Assembly: GCA_002179805.1 (NCBI GenBank)
Contig: NAVB01000019.1
Location: 1-64,000 of the forward strand
Direction of reading: 5' to 3'
Length of the DNA stretch: 64,000 nucleotides
Source of the DNA: Acanthamoeba lenticulata
Lineage: Eukaryota > Discosea > Longamoebia > Acanthamoebidae
The notes beneath the pieces were generated by a model, which was given only the letters and a program-made list of their open reading frames with translations, was not told the origin of the DNA and did no database searches. Positions within the stretch are counted from its first letter, which is position 1; each line of letters opens with the position of its first letter. The translations under genes were made by a program, and so were the position numbers. Positions 41,541 through 51,545 of the stretch are shown in pieces.

Positions 41541-43168
41541 ATGAAGAACCTCTTGTGCGTGGTGGCTGTGCTTCTCGTGGCGGCGACGTTCGTGGCCTCC
41601 GGCCAAGCGGCCAGCTGCCTCGACGAGAACGGTTCGCCGGTCGACTGGTGGTACGTCAGCGTTAATCCTAAGGCCCACTTGTCTCGCAAAGCCTCATCAA
41701 ACAGCCAAATCATTGCAGGGTCATCTTGAAGACGCCCCTGCTGCACGACAGCTCCGACCCCAACGCCGCCAGCGGTACTTCGCCCCCTCCAAGCTCCGCT
41801 CGGCCGCTTTTCGCTCTTTTTCTTATTTCAAAAACAATTGCATTTTATTTAATCATTTAAAAAAAGGCTATGGCTACTCCTACGCGGACTCCACGACTTC
41901 GAGCTTCGTCATGACCGGAAACGTGCGCAGTCCTCCCCAGCATCGCGACTTGTCTTGTTGCTCTATTTAACAACAAACATAAACAAAAACGATGCACTCG
42001 GCAGCGGCTGGACACCAACCTGAACGGCGCGCTCGGCTCGACGCTCAACCAAGTCTACAACGCCGACTCGTCGAGCACGGGCTGGCTCTTCTACAACGGT
42101 CCGTGGAATGAGCGAGCTCATTGGCCCTCTCGTCTCGTCGTATTGGTTGTTGTGTTGATGTTGTTGACTAAACGCTACATGAATGGTCAACAGATCAAAC
42201 GCCGGACGACAAGGAGCACACGTCGTATGGCCACACCAAGGGCGACATGGGCTTCGACGCCAACGGCGGCTTCTGGCTCGTCCACAGCGTGCCCCGCTTC
42301 CCGGCCGCCACCGGCAGCGGCAGCTACCCGGGCTACCCCGAGTACGCCCGCGAGTTCGGCCAGTCCTTCCTCTGCCTCTCCCTGGGCCTGCGCGACCTGA
42401 ACCAGGCCGCGGGGGGCTTCCTGATGAACAAGCCCTACGTGTACGACTCTAACCTGCCGTCCCAGATGGCCTCGTTCCTCCCCAACGTGCAGGCCACCAT
42501 CAACGGCCAGTTCATCACGCGGGTTCGCCGGACCCCAGTCCCCTTCATTCATAATCGTGCTGACGTCATGCTGACATCACGAGCCTGCGTAGGAGACGGC
42601 CACCAACGTGTCGGCGCTGGTGACAAAGGCCGGCGCCAAGTTCATAGCCTTTGCCAAGAACGGGAAGTGGGACCAGGACCTGTACTCGGCCCTTGTGTCG
42701 CCCACGCTCCAGACGGGCCTGCTCATCGAGACCTGGATGAACGGCGCCGAGAGCAACAAGATGCCTTCCTTCTGCACCCCGCAGTACAACTACAACAACA
42801 TCAACGTCCGGCAGCTGGCCATCGACGCCAACGTCGCCTGGGCCGAGACCCATGACCACTCCAAGGTGCCCCAACTCACCAGCAAGCACCGTGCTCAAGT
42901 TGTTTTTGTTGTGTTGTTGTTGACCTCTTGTGTTGGCAACGCACAGTGGGCGATCTCGACCAACGCACCCATCTTCTGCATCGGCGACATCAACCGGCAG
43001 TTCTCGCAGGCCAAGCGCGGCGGCGGCACCGTACGTGTGTTGTGCGTTTCTTGTTATGGTTTGCCCAAGGGGACTGCTCGCTGACGAGGGCGGCGACAGG
43101 TTTGCAGCACGAGTGTCAACCTCTACTCGGCCTTCAAGCGGATCATCACCCAGGCGGACTCGTGCTGA
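41541..43168 (+). CDS. Deoxyribonuclease II, copy 1
   Basis: Acid endonuclease of lysosomes/phagosomes that digests engulfed DNA. The signal peptide is NLLCVVAVLLVAATFVASG. The mature part begins CLDENGSPVDWW / VILKTP with the intron inside the W codon. Then come NAASGYGYSYADS and GHTKGDMGFDANGGFWLVHS (conserved His), FPAATGSGSYPGYPEYAREF, ALVSPTLQTGLLIETWMNG, and THDHSK / WAIS with the catalytic His-Lys split by an intron. The end is GDINRQFSQAKRGGGTVC. All intron positions match copy 2, so the pair arose by tandem duplication. Stop TGA at 43166. Confidence 0.92.
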
Positions 43169-43522
43169 GTCCTCTGGGCCGACAACCTTTGGTCGAAATG
43201 ATCCTCATCGGCCCGAGTGTCCCACCGCGGAGTCACGATGAGTTGGGATCATGCTTAAAAAAGGAAAAACGTGAGCTTCTATTCTGTCTTCTCCATTCTC
43301 GAAATTACAGCGTAACGAAAATTGTGATTATTGTCGACAACAGCTCTTCAAACGGTTGGACAGACCTCCGGCCGTTTGTCTTCGACTACGCGTTCCTTGC
43401 AACGGTCAGGTGCGTCGCGTAGCTTGTTGAGGGGAGCTCAATCCACTAGTGGAGGGTCAAGTTGTTCACCCTCCTTCACTTCTCTCCTTGCAGAAGCCCA
43501 GCCTCCCGAACACCGCACGGCC
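43169..43522. other. Spacer between tandem DNase II genes
   Basis: 354 bp holding the 3' end of copy 1 and the promoter of copy 2. I see no other gene or repeat. Confidence 0.6.
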
Positions 43523-45167
43523 ATGTCGTCGTTCATCAACTTGGTTCTTCTTGTGGCTCTCTTCTTGTTCGTCTGCTCTTCGACGATGACCGCGGCGGCT
43601 CGTTCCGGCATGGCTTGTCGTGACGAGAGTGGCAAGCCTGTCGACTGGTGGTGCGTGTTCAACTCCGCCCGTCTTCTGTCTTCCTCTCCTTGTTGTTGTT
43701 GACATTCTTACCGTGCCACTCTTCAGGGTCACCATCAAGGTTCCTCACCTCTCCGGCAGCGCTGACCCCAACGCCGCCTCGGGTGCGCTCCGCCTCTGAA
43801 GAAGCCTGCTGGTGAACGTTTCGTTGCTCACTTCTTCTTCTTCACCACGAACGACGCAGGCTTTGGCTACGCGTACGCCGACAGCAACGAGCCCAGCCTC
43901 TCCTTGACCGCCAACGTACGTTGTTGCGCTTCAGTACTCACTCCACAGGCGCGGCGGCCTGACCTTCTTCTTTCATCCATTAGCGCCTGGACAAGGACGT
44001 GAGCGCTTCGCTGGGCTCGACCCTCGAGCAGATCTATTCCGCTGATGTGGGTTTCCTCATGTACAACGGTTCGTGCGTCTCGCGCTACGGCTCGCCATCT
44101 CGACACGTTCATTCCCTCACTTGTGATGCCGACAACCAGACCAAACGCCCGATAACAAGGAGCACACGTCGTTCGGCCACACCAAGGGCGACATGGGCTT
44201 CGACGCCAACGGCGGCTTCTGGCTGATCCACAGCGTGCCCCGCTTCCCGGCCAAGCCCAGCTCGGGCGGGAGCTACGAGGGCTACCCGGCCTACGCGTCC
44301 ACCTACGGCCAGTCCTTCCTCTGCGTGTCCATGGGTTCGTCCTCCTTTTCTCTTTGCCTCTCTGCACGCTTGCTTCATGCAGTTCTAAGACGCCAGACTG
44401 TGGACCACAGACTTGGCCAACCTGAACCAGGCGGCCTCGGCCCTGCTGCTGAACAAGCCCTACATCTACGACTCCAACATGCCCAACGACTTGCAGTCGG
44501 AGCTGCCCAACATTGCTGCCGCCCTTGCTGGCGACTTCATCACGGTATCTCTCCTTGGCTTCTTTGCCTCTGCACTCATGCTCAAGTACAAGAGCAGGAG
44601 GCGACCATCAACACGACCAAGGTCGCGTCCGTCGGCGGCGTTGCCTTCATCGTGTTCTCCAAGACGGGAGCCTGGAACCAGGACCTGTACTCGGAGCTGG
44701 TGTCGCCCACGCTCAACTCGGACCTGCTCGTCGAGACCTGGATGAACGGCGACAAGGGCAACAAGATGCCTTCCTTCTGTCGTCCCGAGTACAACCTGGA
44801 GAACATCAACGTAATGAACATTACCCTCAGCAATGACATCGAGTGGAGGGAGACCCAGGATCACTCCAAGGTGGCCTCTTTTCCCCTTGGGCCCATGTTG
44901 CCCCGTTCATGTGTTCACGCAATGCATTGCACAGTGGGCCGTCTCGACCCAGACCAACACTGCTGTCTGCATCGGCGACATCAACAGACAGTACTCGCAG
45001 GCCAAGCGTGGCGGCGGCACTGTATGTGTTGCTTCCCTCCCCCCCGCTTCGCGTTGTGGTTTTCTGATCAACTCATTGTATCCTTTAATCAGGTGTGCCT
45101 GTCCAATCCCACGTTGTGGAAGTCCCTTGGCTCCCTCATCGTCGGCACCGAGGCTTGCGCTCAGTAG
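43523..45167 (+). CDS. Deoxyribonuclease II, copy 2
   Basis: Same architecture as the upstream copy. Signal peptide LVLLVALFLFVCSSTMTAA, then CRDESGKPVDWW / VTIKVP, NAASGFGYAYADS, GHTKGDMGFDANGGFWLIHS, ELVSPTLNSDLLVETWMNG, TQDHSK / WAVS and GDINRQYSQAKRGGGTVC. Both active-site motifs are intact, so it should be functional. It differs from copy 1 mainly in the signal peptide, in the loop FPAKPSSGGSYEGYPAYAST, and by ending TLWKSLGSLIVGTEACAQ. The NIT and NTT sequons fit a glycosylated lysosomal enzyme. Confidence 0.92.
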
Positions 45168-45261
45168 GCTGGCTATCGAGATTTCTTCACGGTTTTTTGA
45201 GCCTTTATTTATTTATTTTTGTTTCAAACCGCAAGATTTGCGCACATAAAATCAAAGCCAC

Positions 45262-46054
45262 ATGAAGCACGCCATGGATTCGCTTCGTTGGACCAGTGTT
45301 CGTCGCATGGGCGTGCTTGCTCAACACCTGAACTCTGCCCAGGCTCCCTTGCTAACGCGGGTGCGCCATTCCAACGTTGTGGTAATAACCACACTGCACT
45401 AAGACCGAGCCATCCACAGGGATTCGTGACGTCCCATAGCGCCTCGGGTGTGCTGGCGCAGCCCATATGGAAGAAGGTGCGCATTACGGCCGCCGGGACG
45501 GGCATGCGTACTGTGGCCCATGAAGAGGGTGAGGGCGGCCACGAAATCGTCATGGACGAGCCCGCCAAGCTGGGCGGCACCGACACCGGCGCCACTCCGC
45601 TCCACACTCTCCTCGCGGCCCTCGCCGGGTGCGAGCACGGTACTGTGCCATCCAGCGTTTGTTTTTCCCCGTCCGTGGACAACGTGTTTACGTGATGGGC
45701 GTCGTGGCAGCGACGGCAATGCTCCTGGCGCGTCAGATGAAGATCAAACTCGACAGTATCACTTTTGACATCCAGGGCGACTATGGTGCCTAAAACTCTT
45801 TGTTTCTTGTTCTGTTCTCTTTCAAGAAGTCAGCTCACCTGCGACGACTGGGCGTGGCAGACGTGCGCGCGTTCAAAGGCGTCGAGGGCGTTCCCGCGCG
45901 CTACCAGACCGTGCGCGTGCGGGCCGTCGTCAAAACCGACGCGCCACAGGAGAAAATCGACGAGCTGGCTCATCAGGTGCACAAGAAGTGTCCCGTGGCC
46001 GCTCTGTTCCATGACGCTGGTGTGCACATGGACGTCGCTTGGACCAAAGCCTAA
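45262..46054 (+). CDS. OsmC/Ohr family protein, probably mitochondrial
   Basis: OsmC-type proteins reduce organic hydroperoxides through two cysteines. The first exon (MKHAMDSLRWTSVRRMGVLA) is basic and hydroxylated, like a mitochondrial presequence. Then come GFVTSHSASGVLAQPIWKKV and DEPAKLGGTDTGATPLHTLL leading into AALAGCEHG, the conserved cysteine helix. Later exons give LLARQMKIKLDSITFDIQGD, VDVRAFKGVEG-like and PARYQTVRVRAVVKTDAP, with HKKCPVAALFHDAG carrying the second conserved cysteine motif (CPV). The full fold is present. Stop TAA at 46052. It lies between the DNase II pair and the DXO gene, all plus strand. Confidence 0.85.
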
Positions 46055-46145
46055 GAAATTGATTTCTTTTGCTTTTCACAAAAATGAAAAACCAATAATA
46101 ATATAATTTCTTGACCAATTGTTGAAAAGAAATAGTACAAAAAAG

Positions 46146-48150
46146 ATGGAGCAGCCACGGGCACAGCGTGAAAGGCCTGAACAAGAAGAAGGCGTTGAAG
46201 TAGTCGCGAAGCGAGCGCGTATCGCGCCGGATGATGAATCACAACAGAACAACTCATCATCCACGTCTCCACTCGAATCTCCACATCAGCGTCAGTTCCA
46301 AGTAGCTGCACAGGACTACTATCGCCTCCGATCTCCTTCCTACTCCTACCCGCGGTTCGTCTTGCCTCGCTCGTTCTCTCTGCATTCACACATTCAACCG
46401 CATCTTGTAGGGAAGTGGGCTGTATGTCGCGCGATGCCGCCCAGCGTTGGCACAACGACAGCGACAGTGAGCTGGTACCGCACACCCTCGCCTTGTAGTT
46501 GCACTACTGGCACACGACTGACGCGCAGACGCAACACAACAACCAACGCCAGCGCTACTTCAAGGAGCCGCCACTCGGGTGCGACCTCTCGCGGGGCTTC
46601 GAGACCTTCATCAACAAGGACGAAATCGCCGAGAAGGAAGAGCACATCCTCCCCGTCCTCTCGTGGCTCCACCACCACCGTTGCACAAGCCACGCCACGG
46701 AACGGCCCCTGGATGAGGCCGTAGCGCGCCCAGACTTTGTGGCCTGGCGCGGCATGTTTGCGCGCCTCCTCTGTACGTCTCATGCGTGTGCGCGCGTATC
46801 ATGACATGCGTCGTCGCGCGTGCGTTTTTTCACGTGTGTTTGTGCGTTGAATGCGTCAGACACGCCGTACAACCGCGTCGAGCCGTGGCGCTTCCTGGCC
46901 TGTCGCTACAAGGTCGAGGCCCCGCCGTTGCGGCACGACTTGACTCAGGGTTTGACATAAACAGCACACACGCGGCTGCACAGAATACGATCTATATACG
47001 CGAGCAGGAAAGCGAAGCTCAGCAAGCGCGCAAGCGCGATCAGACCGAGCGCGAGCGGCTCATGGGCTACTGGGGCTACAGCTTCGAGGCCTACGCCACC
47101 CGCCCGCGCACCTCTGCCGCCGATGCCGTCCCACGTACCACCTGCAATGACACACGCGCGCACGCATACAGCACATAACTCACATTCCACAATACCTTCG
47201 CCGCTGTCGATGGGCCAGAAGAGGACGAAGGCCCGGTGAGCAACGTGCCGTGCTACTGCACCGTTGTCAGCGCCCGGCTGGGGCCGCACCGCCTCCTCAT
47301 GGCCGGCGAGACCGACTGCTGCGTTGGTACGCCCGACGTCGTCATCATCTCTCTCGGCCTTGTTGGGCCGCGGCTGCACAGCAGAGGCTCACGCGATACG
47401 TATCGCTGTGACCCCACACACATATATACACAGAGGGCAAGACGAAGCCGCCAGGCAACTACGTGGAGCTCAAGACGAGCAAGGTCATCGAGACCGACCG
47501 CGATCGGTTCTCGTTCGAGCGCTTCAAGCTGCTCCGCTTCTGGGCGCAGTCCTACATTGCCGGGGTCCCGCGCGTCGTTGTCGGCTTCCGCGACGACGAC
47601 GGAATCGGTTCGTCTTCGTCGTTGTCCCTTTCATTGTCGTCACCGTCTTCAACTTCGTCACATCTCACTTGTGCGTCGCGTGTGTTGGATTGCCGCACTG
47701 CAGTGCGCGCCATCCAGTCGTTTGACACGACCGAAATCCCAAAATTCGTTGAGGGCCGGCGCGGCATGTGGGTGCGTGCCTCTCTCTTTGCCGAGTGGAT
47801 GCGTGTGCGACTCACTCACAAGAGGCGATTGCACACGGCGGGGTCCATACGCGCTGCAGAGCTCGTCCGTGTGCCTCAACTTCTGCCTCAGCTTCCTGGA
47901 CTGGGTCATGCGTCTGTTTGAAGACGACAAACAGGCCGCGGGGACGGTGGGCAAGAAAGAAGGGGAGAACAAGAGGCAAGAGGAGGAGGACGAGGCCAAA
48001 GTCGTGTGGGTGCTCGAGTACAACGCACCCTACACGCAGGTGACGGCCACCCGTTCCGATGACGGCTCCCAAGCTTTCCTCCCCGCCTGGTTTACCGCAT
48101 CCTCGCCGTCATCTTCATCTTCATCTCCGCCACCCCCAACTACAAACTAG
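46146..48150 (+). CDS. DXO: DXO/Rai1 mRNA decapping and cap-quality-control enzyme
   Basis: DXO/Rai1 removes incomplete or NAD caps and degrades the RNA. An N-terminal basic patch ([11 protein letters not shown]) may be a nuclear signal. Motifs in order: [28 protein letters not shown] (motif I WRG), [31 protein letters not shown] (GYxFE), [11 protein letters not shown] (GExDC metal ligand), [17 protein letters not shown] (ELKT) and [20 protein letters not shown]. The C-terminal part has [20 protein letters not shown] and [10 protein letters not shown]. The Glu/Asp/Glu-Lys metal site is thus present. The tail is Ser/Pro-rich. Introns here are rich in CGCG and CACA. Stop TAG at 48148. Confidence 0.87.
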
Positions 48151-48214
48151 AGGAGCCCAGAAAGGAATTCTTCTTGTGGCCACTTTTTCTTACGACGCAG
48201 AGTACAACAGAAGC

Positions 48215-48857
48215 ATGGACGGGGCGTCGACGCCAACACTCTCCGTGGCGAAGGAGCTGGCGGCAAAGCTGCAAGTGCTTGAGGAGGACTGGCTCCTGTC
48301 CGATGTGGCGATGATAGAAAAATGGTCATCTTTGTCCAAGCTCGTTGACAACGTGATGACCAGCTTCAGAGGGCTCTGTGTTGAGTTTGCTCAAGCCTCC
48401 TCGAGGAGAACCAACGCCAACGAAAGGACGTTGACCCCGACTTGGCCAACCTCCTGCCTGCCATCCGCGCTGTTTGCTGGGGTCTCTTGGCCCTCTTCTT
48501 GGAGTCGGAGTCCCTTTCCCACCTGCGCACGGTGGTCTTGTACCCCTTGTCGAAGCCTGTGCGCTCTACTGGAACTCTAGGCGACGCTTTGACCCACTTC
48601 AGTTCGACACCTGGTCAAGTCGGCACCTCGTGGCGCTGCGGGAGGCGTGCCTCCTCTTTGGGCCATACGCCTTCATGGGACCCACGCTCGGTGTGCTGGT
48701 CGAGTACGCCCTCATCGGCCTCGCGTGGTCGCCTCGTACGTCTCAAAACACGCTTGAGGACGACGACAACTGGCGGCAGCACTTTGTCGATCTCCTTGAC
48801 GCACATCTTGGCTTTGACAAGCCGGTACGGAAGAGGGTTATCGACTCCCTTCCGTGA
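48215..48857 (+). CDS. Unknown protein; reading frame broken once
   Basis: Best model: exon 1 (48215-48324, MDGASTPTLSVAKELAAKLQ to MIEK), a 71-nt intron (48325-48395, GTCATC...TCAAG), and exon 2 starting LLEENQRQRKDVDPDLANLL. Exon 2 reads well up to LRTVVLYP, and good coding sequence then continues one base out of frame as LVEACALYWNSRRRFDPLQF, REACLLFGPYAFMG and HLGFDKPVRKRVIDSLP. The break falls at a CCCC run (48543-48546); a single missing C would fix it. Either a sequencing/assembly error or a recent pseudogene explains this. It is mostly helical and cytosolic-looking, with no family recognised. The donor GTCATC is weak. Confidence 0.5.
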
Positions 48858-48911
48858 TGTAACCTCAAAACCAAGCTCCAGGCCAAACTACCGACCAGCT
48901 GAACAGTTGCT

Positions 48912-49550
48912 TTATTGATGATGATGATGGTTGGTGGAGGGGAGGTAATCATACGACGCTCTCTTGCGCCGGTAGTACAGCCACACGCCCACGAGGACGG
49001 CAGCTAGGATCAACAGGCCAGCTCCCGCCGCGCTGCCGGCGATGACGACGATCGCCCACTCGGGGAAGTTGGAGCCGTCCTTGTTGGACGCCTTGACCGA
49101 GGGAGAGGGCGAAGGCGACGCCGGCACGGGGAAGTAGTAGTCGATGGTCGCGTTGCTCCCCTTCAGCGCGAAGTTGGTCGAACAGCACTTGGGGCCTTGA
49201 CCGGCGCAACTGGGGTAGCACCGGGTGGTGTTGGCAATGAGGGCCCCTTGGTCACAAGTGAGGCTCGAGAAGAACTCCATGTGATAGACCAGGCATGACT
49301 GGTTCCCCGTTGTCTCGTTTATGGCCATCACGGCGTACGATTGAAAGGCGCCGACCGGGAGATACTCTCCCGGCTGTGTGATGCAGGTCTCGACCTGGGC
49401 CGTCCCGTTAGCGACGCCGGGGATGCACGTCTGGGGGATGCCCGTGTTGCATCCGCCACGGCAGAACGTGACTGTTCCAGCGGTTGTCTGCGCCGAGGCG
49501 AGCACGAGCAGCAGCGTAGGCACGAAGAAGAGGCAAAACCATTTCAGCAT
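48912..49550 (-). CDS. Small Cys-rich type I membrane protein (unknown)
   Basis: Single exon, 212 residues. Signal peptide (LKWFCLFFVPTLLLVLASA), then an ectodomain of about 135 residues with roughly ten cysteines, including CRGGCNTGIPQTCIPG and CYPSCAGQGPKCC, and sequons NGT, NTT, NET and NAT. A Ser/Pro hinge (ASPSPSPSV) precedes a transmembrane helix (GSAAGAGLLILAAVLVGVWL). The tail is YYRRKRASYDYLPSTN ending in His-Gln. Y-D-Y-L fits a Y-x-x-hydrophobic endocytic/lysosomal signal. The same plan is seen at 13764-14447 and 51057-51461. Function unknown; a surface or phagosomal protein is plausible. It converges on the frame-broken gene (54 bp). Confidence 0.75.
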   Translation of the reverse strand: MLKWFCLFFVPTLLLVLASAQTTAGTVTFCRGGCNTGIPQTCIPGVANGTAQVETCITQPGEYLPVGAFQSYAVMAINETTGNQSCLVYHMEFFSSLTCDQGALIANTTRCYPSCAGQGPKCCSTNFALKGSNATIDYYFPVPASPSPSPSVKASNKDGSNFPEWAIVVIAGSAAGAGLLILAAVLVGVWLYYRRKRASYDYLPSTNHHHHQ

Positions 49551-49727
49551 CCTGACATCACTGGCGCGAAAGCGATCAGAAGGGCCCTCGTCTAGCGGGC
49601 TTGTGACGACACGCCCGACTTGTAAAGTGCGTTCAAGGTACTACTTTTTTCAGTGAAATACTTCATGGCCAATTAGCAACATTTACTTGTTGGTGCCAGT
49701 TTTACTGAGCAGAAGAAAGGGAAGACC

Positions 49728-50925
49728 ATGTTACAGGAGAAAGAGGAAGAGTGGCGGATTGTGCACAACCCCTACACGGCTGAGGAGACTCTCACTGAGG
49801 ATGAACGACTAGAGGTGCGGCACCCCAGTGGTCACGCTGCATATAAGTGGAAGTTTTTCATGGTCTCTCGCTCTCGCAGTTGCTTGCCGTGGCCACTACA
49901 ACGACCATCATGAACACAAGCCAGGCCTGGATCAAGCTCGCCAGCGTTCAAGGCAGTGAGTTGAAGGCGGCCCTCGAGAGCCACCCGTGGCTTGACCCCT
50001 CGAAGCCCCTCTCGGAAGACGAACGGCGTGCCGTATGTCAGCCTCCACCTTCTCGTGCGCTCCTCGCTCACAACGAGGACGTTGGTGATGGTGGCGATGG
50101 TAATGCTTCAGTTTGCCGATGATGTGTTGGAGCTGGACCTGTGCCGGCTGGCCGCGGCCGAGCTGCCCCGAGCGGTCTGGAAGTTTCGTCGCCTGCAAGC
50201 CCTCCGATGCTACGGCTCCAAGGTACCTAAAGCCACCACGTTTAGATGATAGGATTAAAATCCTTTTAAAATACATAAAAGATAGAAAATAATGATAACA
50301 TAATGTAAATTAAAAATAAAATGTCGAAAAAACACTTTAGATCGTGCGGGTGTCAGCGCGGATCGGCGACCTGTTGGAGCTTCGCGAATTTGATCCCTAC
50401 ACGAGCTACGGGCTCCACTTCCTGCCCTTTGAGTTGCGGCACACGCGCCTGAAGAACACCCGCATCTCGCGCCGCGCCCTCTACAGGACCTGTGGCGACT
50501 ACAACACGCTGCCTCGTCTCCCGCCATTCCCCAGCGGGGGCGCGCCGAGCCTGCAAGAGGCCGCTGCGCGCGTCGTGCTGCGCCACGGCCTGACCGGCCC
50601 GCTCTCCCAGCCTCTTCAGGACTATCTCGGTGAGGCTCGTCGATGTTCCCGCTGCCGCGGGTGCGTTTCCCCACACTCTGAATGAGGATGATGATGATGA
50701 TGCCATCGTCGTCGTCTGCTTCTTTGACTCACAAGCTTGGACGCTAGGCCGTACTGGGGAGAGCGCTTCTTTGCCTGCTGGACGCTGTGGTCATACGACC
50801 GTGTGCCGCTGTTGGCCCTCCTGTGCTCGCGCGACTGCTTGGCGATTGTCCAGAACGACCTCCTCCACGTAGGGGATCTGGATCCCGCCCGCAAGCGAGG
50901 CGACCTGTTTGTCTCGAGTTCGTGA
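49728..50925 (+). CDS. Leucine-rich-repeat-like protein with C-terminal CxxCxG segment
   Basis: Spliced exons: MLQEKEEEWRIVHNPYTAEE, AWIKLASVQGSELKAALESH, LELDLCRLAAAELPRAVWKF / RRLQALRCYGSK, IVRVSARIGDLLELREFDPY, LHFLPFELRHTRLKNTRISR and ALYRTCGDYNTLPRLPPFP. A cysteine pair (CSRCRG) and FFACWTLWSYDRVPLLALLC, SRDCLAIVQ follow near the end. The LP-x-x-V-W-x-x-x-x-L-x-x-L rhythm is that of leucine-rich repeats. The latter half (STRALYG-like, then Cys pairs, then VPLLxLCS) resembles a widespread LRR family of unknown role. Scaffold/adaptor function is a guess. An AT-rich intron sits at 50223-50340. Confidence 0.6.
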
Positions 50926-51056
50926 CACAGTTTCACCTCAACATGTACAGGAAAAGGAAGGCCGCTTTCCTTGTTTGGTGTTCTCCCCTTAACCAAATAA
51001 ATCCCAAAATAAATCTTTCACGCGCCAAGCCAGCGTTCTTGACCTCGAGAGAGAGG

Positions 51057-51461
51057 ATGCGCCCCCTCACGTTCCTGCTGCTGCTTGCCGTCGCGCTCGT
51101 CGCGGTGGCCGCTGGCGCTGTCCTGGGCCAGGAGTCGTTGAGCCCGCAGCAGACGCCGTATCCGCTGGAAGATCATGACTACACGGCGCCGGACACGTCC
51201 GACGCCGTCGTCTTCTGCCGGACGGGGTGCAACCTGGGGCGTTGCGGCTGCGTGACGCCCTTTGCGGCGTGCAACCACAGCGGAGGCCGGTGCGTGCTGG
51301 GCGTCTGCGAGGGCTCCTGCGACATCTCGGACGTGTCGATCGGCCTCATCTGCGCGCTTGCTCTGGGCTTCTTCCTCTCCGTCCTCGCCTGTGTCGTCTT
51401 CTGCGTCTACAAGCGCAGGCGCGAGAGGTCGCGCTACCAATACGCCATCATCTCCTCATGA
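51057..51461 (+). CDS. Small Cys-rich type I membrane protein (unknown)
   Basis: Single exon, 134 residues. Signal peptide (LTFLLLLAVALVAVAAGAVL), a short ectodomain with nine cysteines in CRTGCNLGRCGCVTPFAACN and RCVLGVCEGSCD, a transmembrane helix (SIGLICALALGFFLSVLACV), and the basic tail YKRRRERSRYQYAIISS. Y-A-I-I is a Y-x-x-hydrophobic motif at the extreme C-terminus. The C-x3-C-x3-C-x-C spacing recalls EGF-like or knottin folds but does not settle a family. The start was chosen for the signal peptide; the frame is open further upstream but reads like the previous gene's 3' sequence. Confidence 0.75.
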   Translation: MRPLTFLLLLAVALVAVAAGAVLGQESLSPQQTPYPLEDHDYTAPDTSDAVVFCRTGCNLGRCGCVTPFAACNHSGGRCVLGVCEGSCDISDVSIGLICALALGFFLSVLACVVFCVYKRRRERSRYQYAIISS

Positions 51462-51545
51462 TGATGACATTTAAAAGCAACAAAAATAAATACAATTTTG
51501 AATAAAAAAATAGAAATGAAAAAGTCCAGTGATCGGACGGTTCGA

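Noticed and set aside
48325..48395. First frame change in the gene at 48215 read as a second frameshift
   Set aside because: A 71-nt GT-AG intron explains it in phase; only the later CCCC break remains unexplained.
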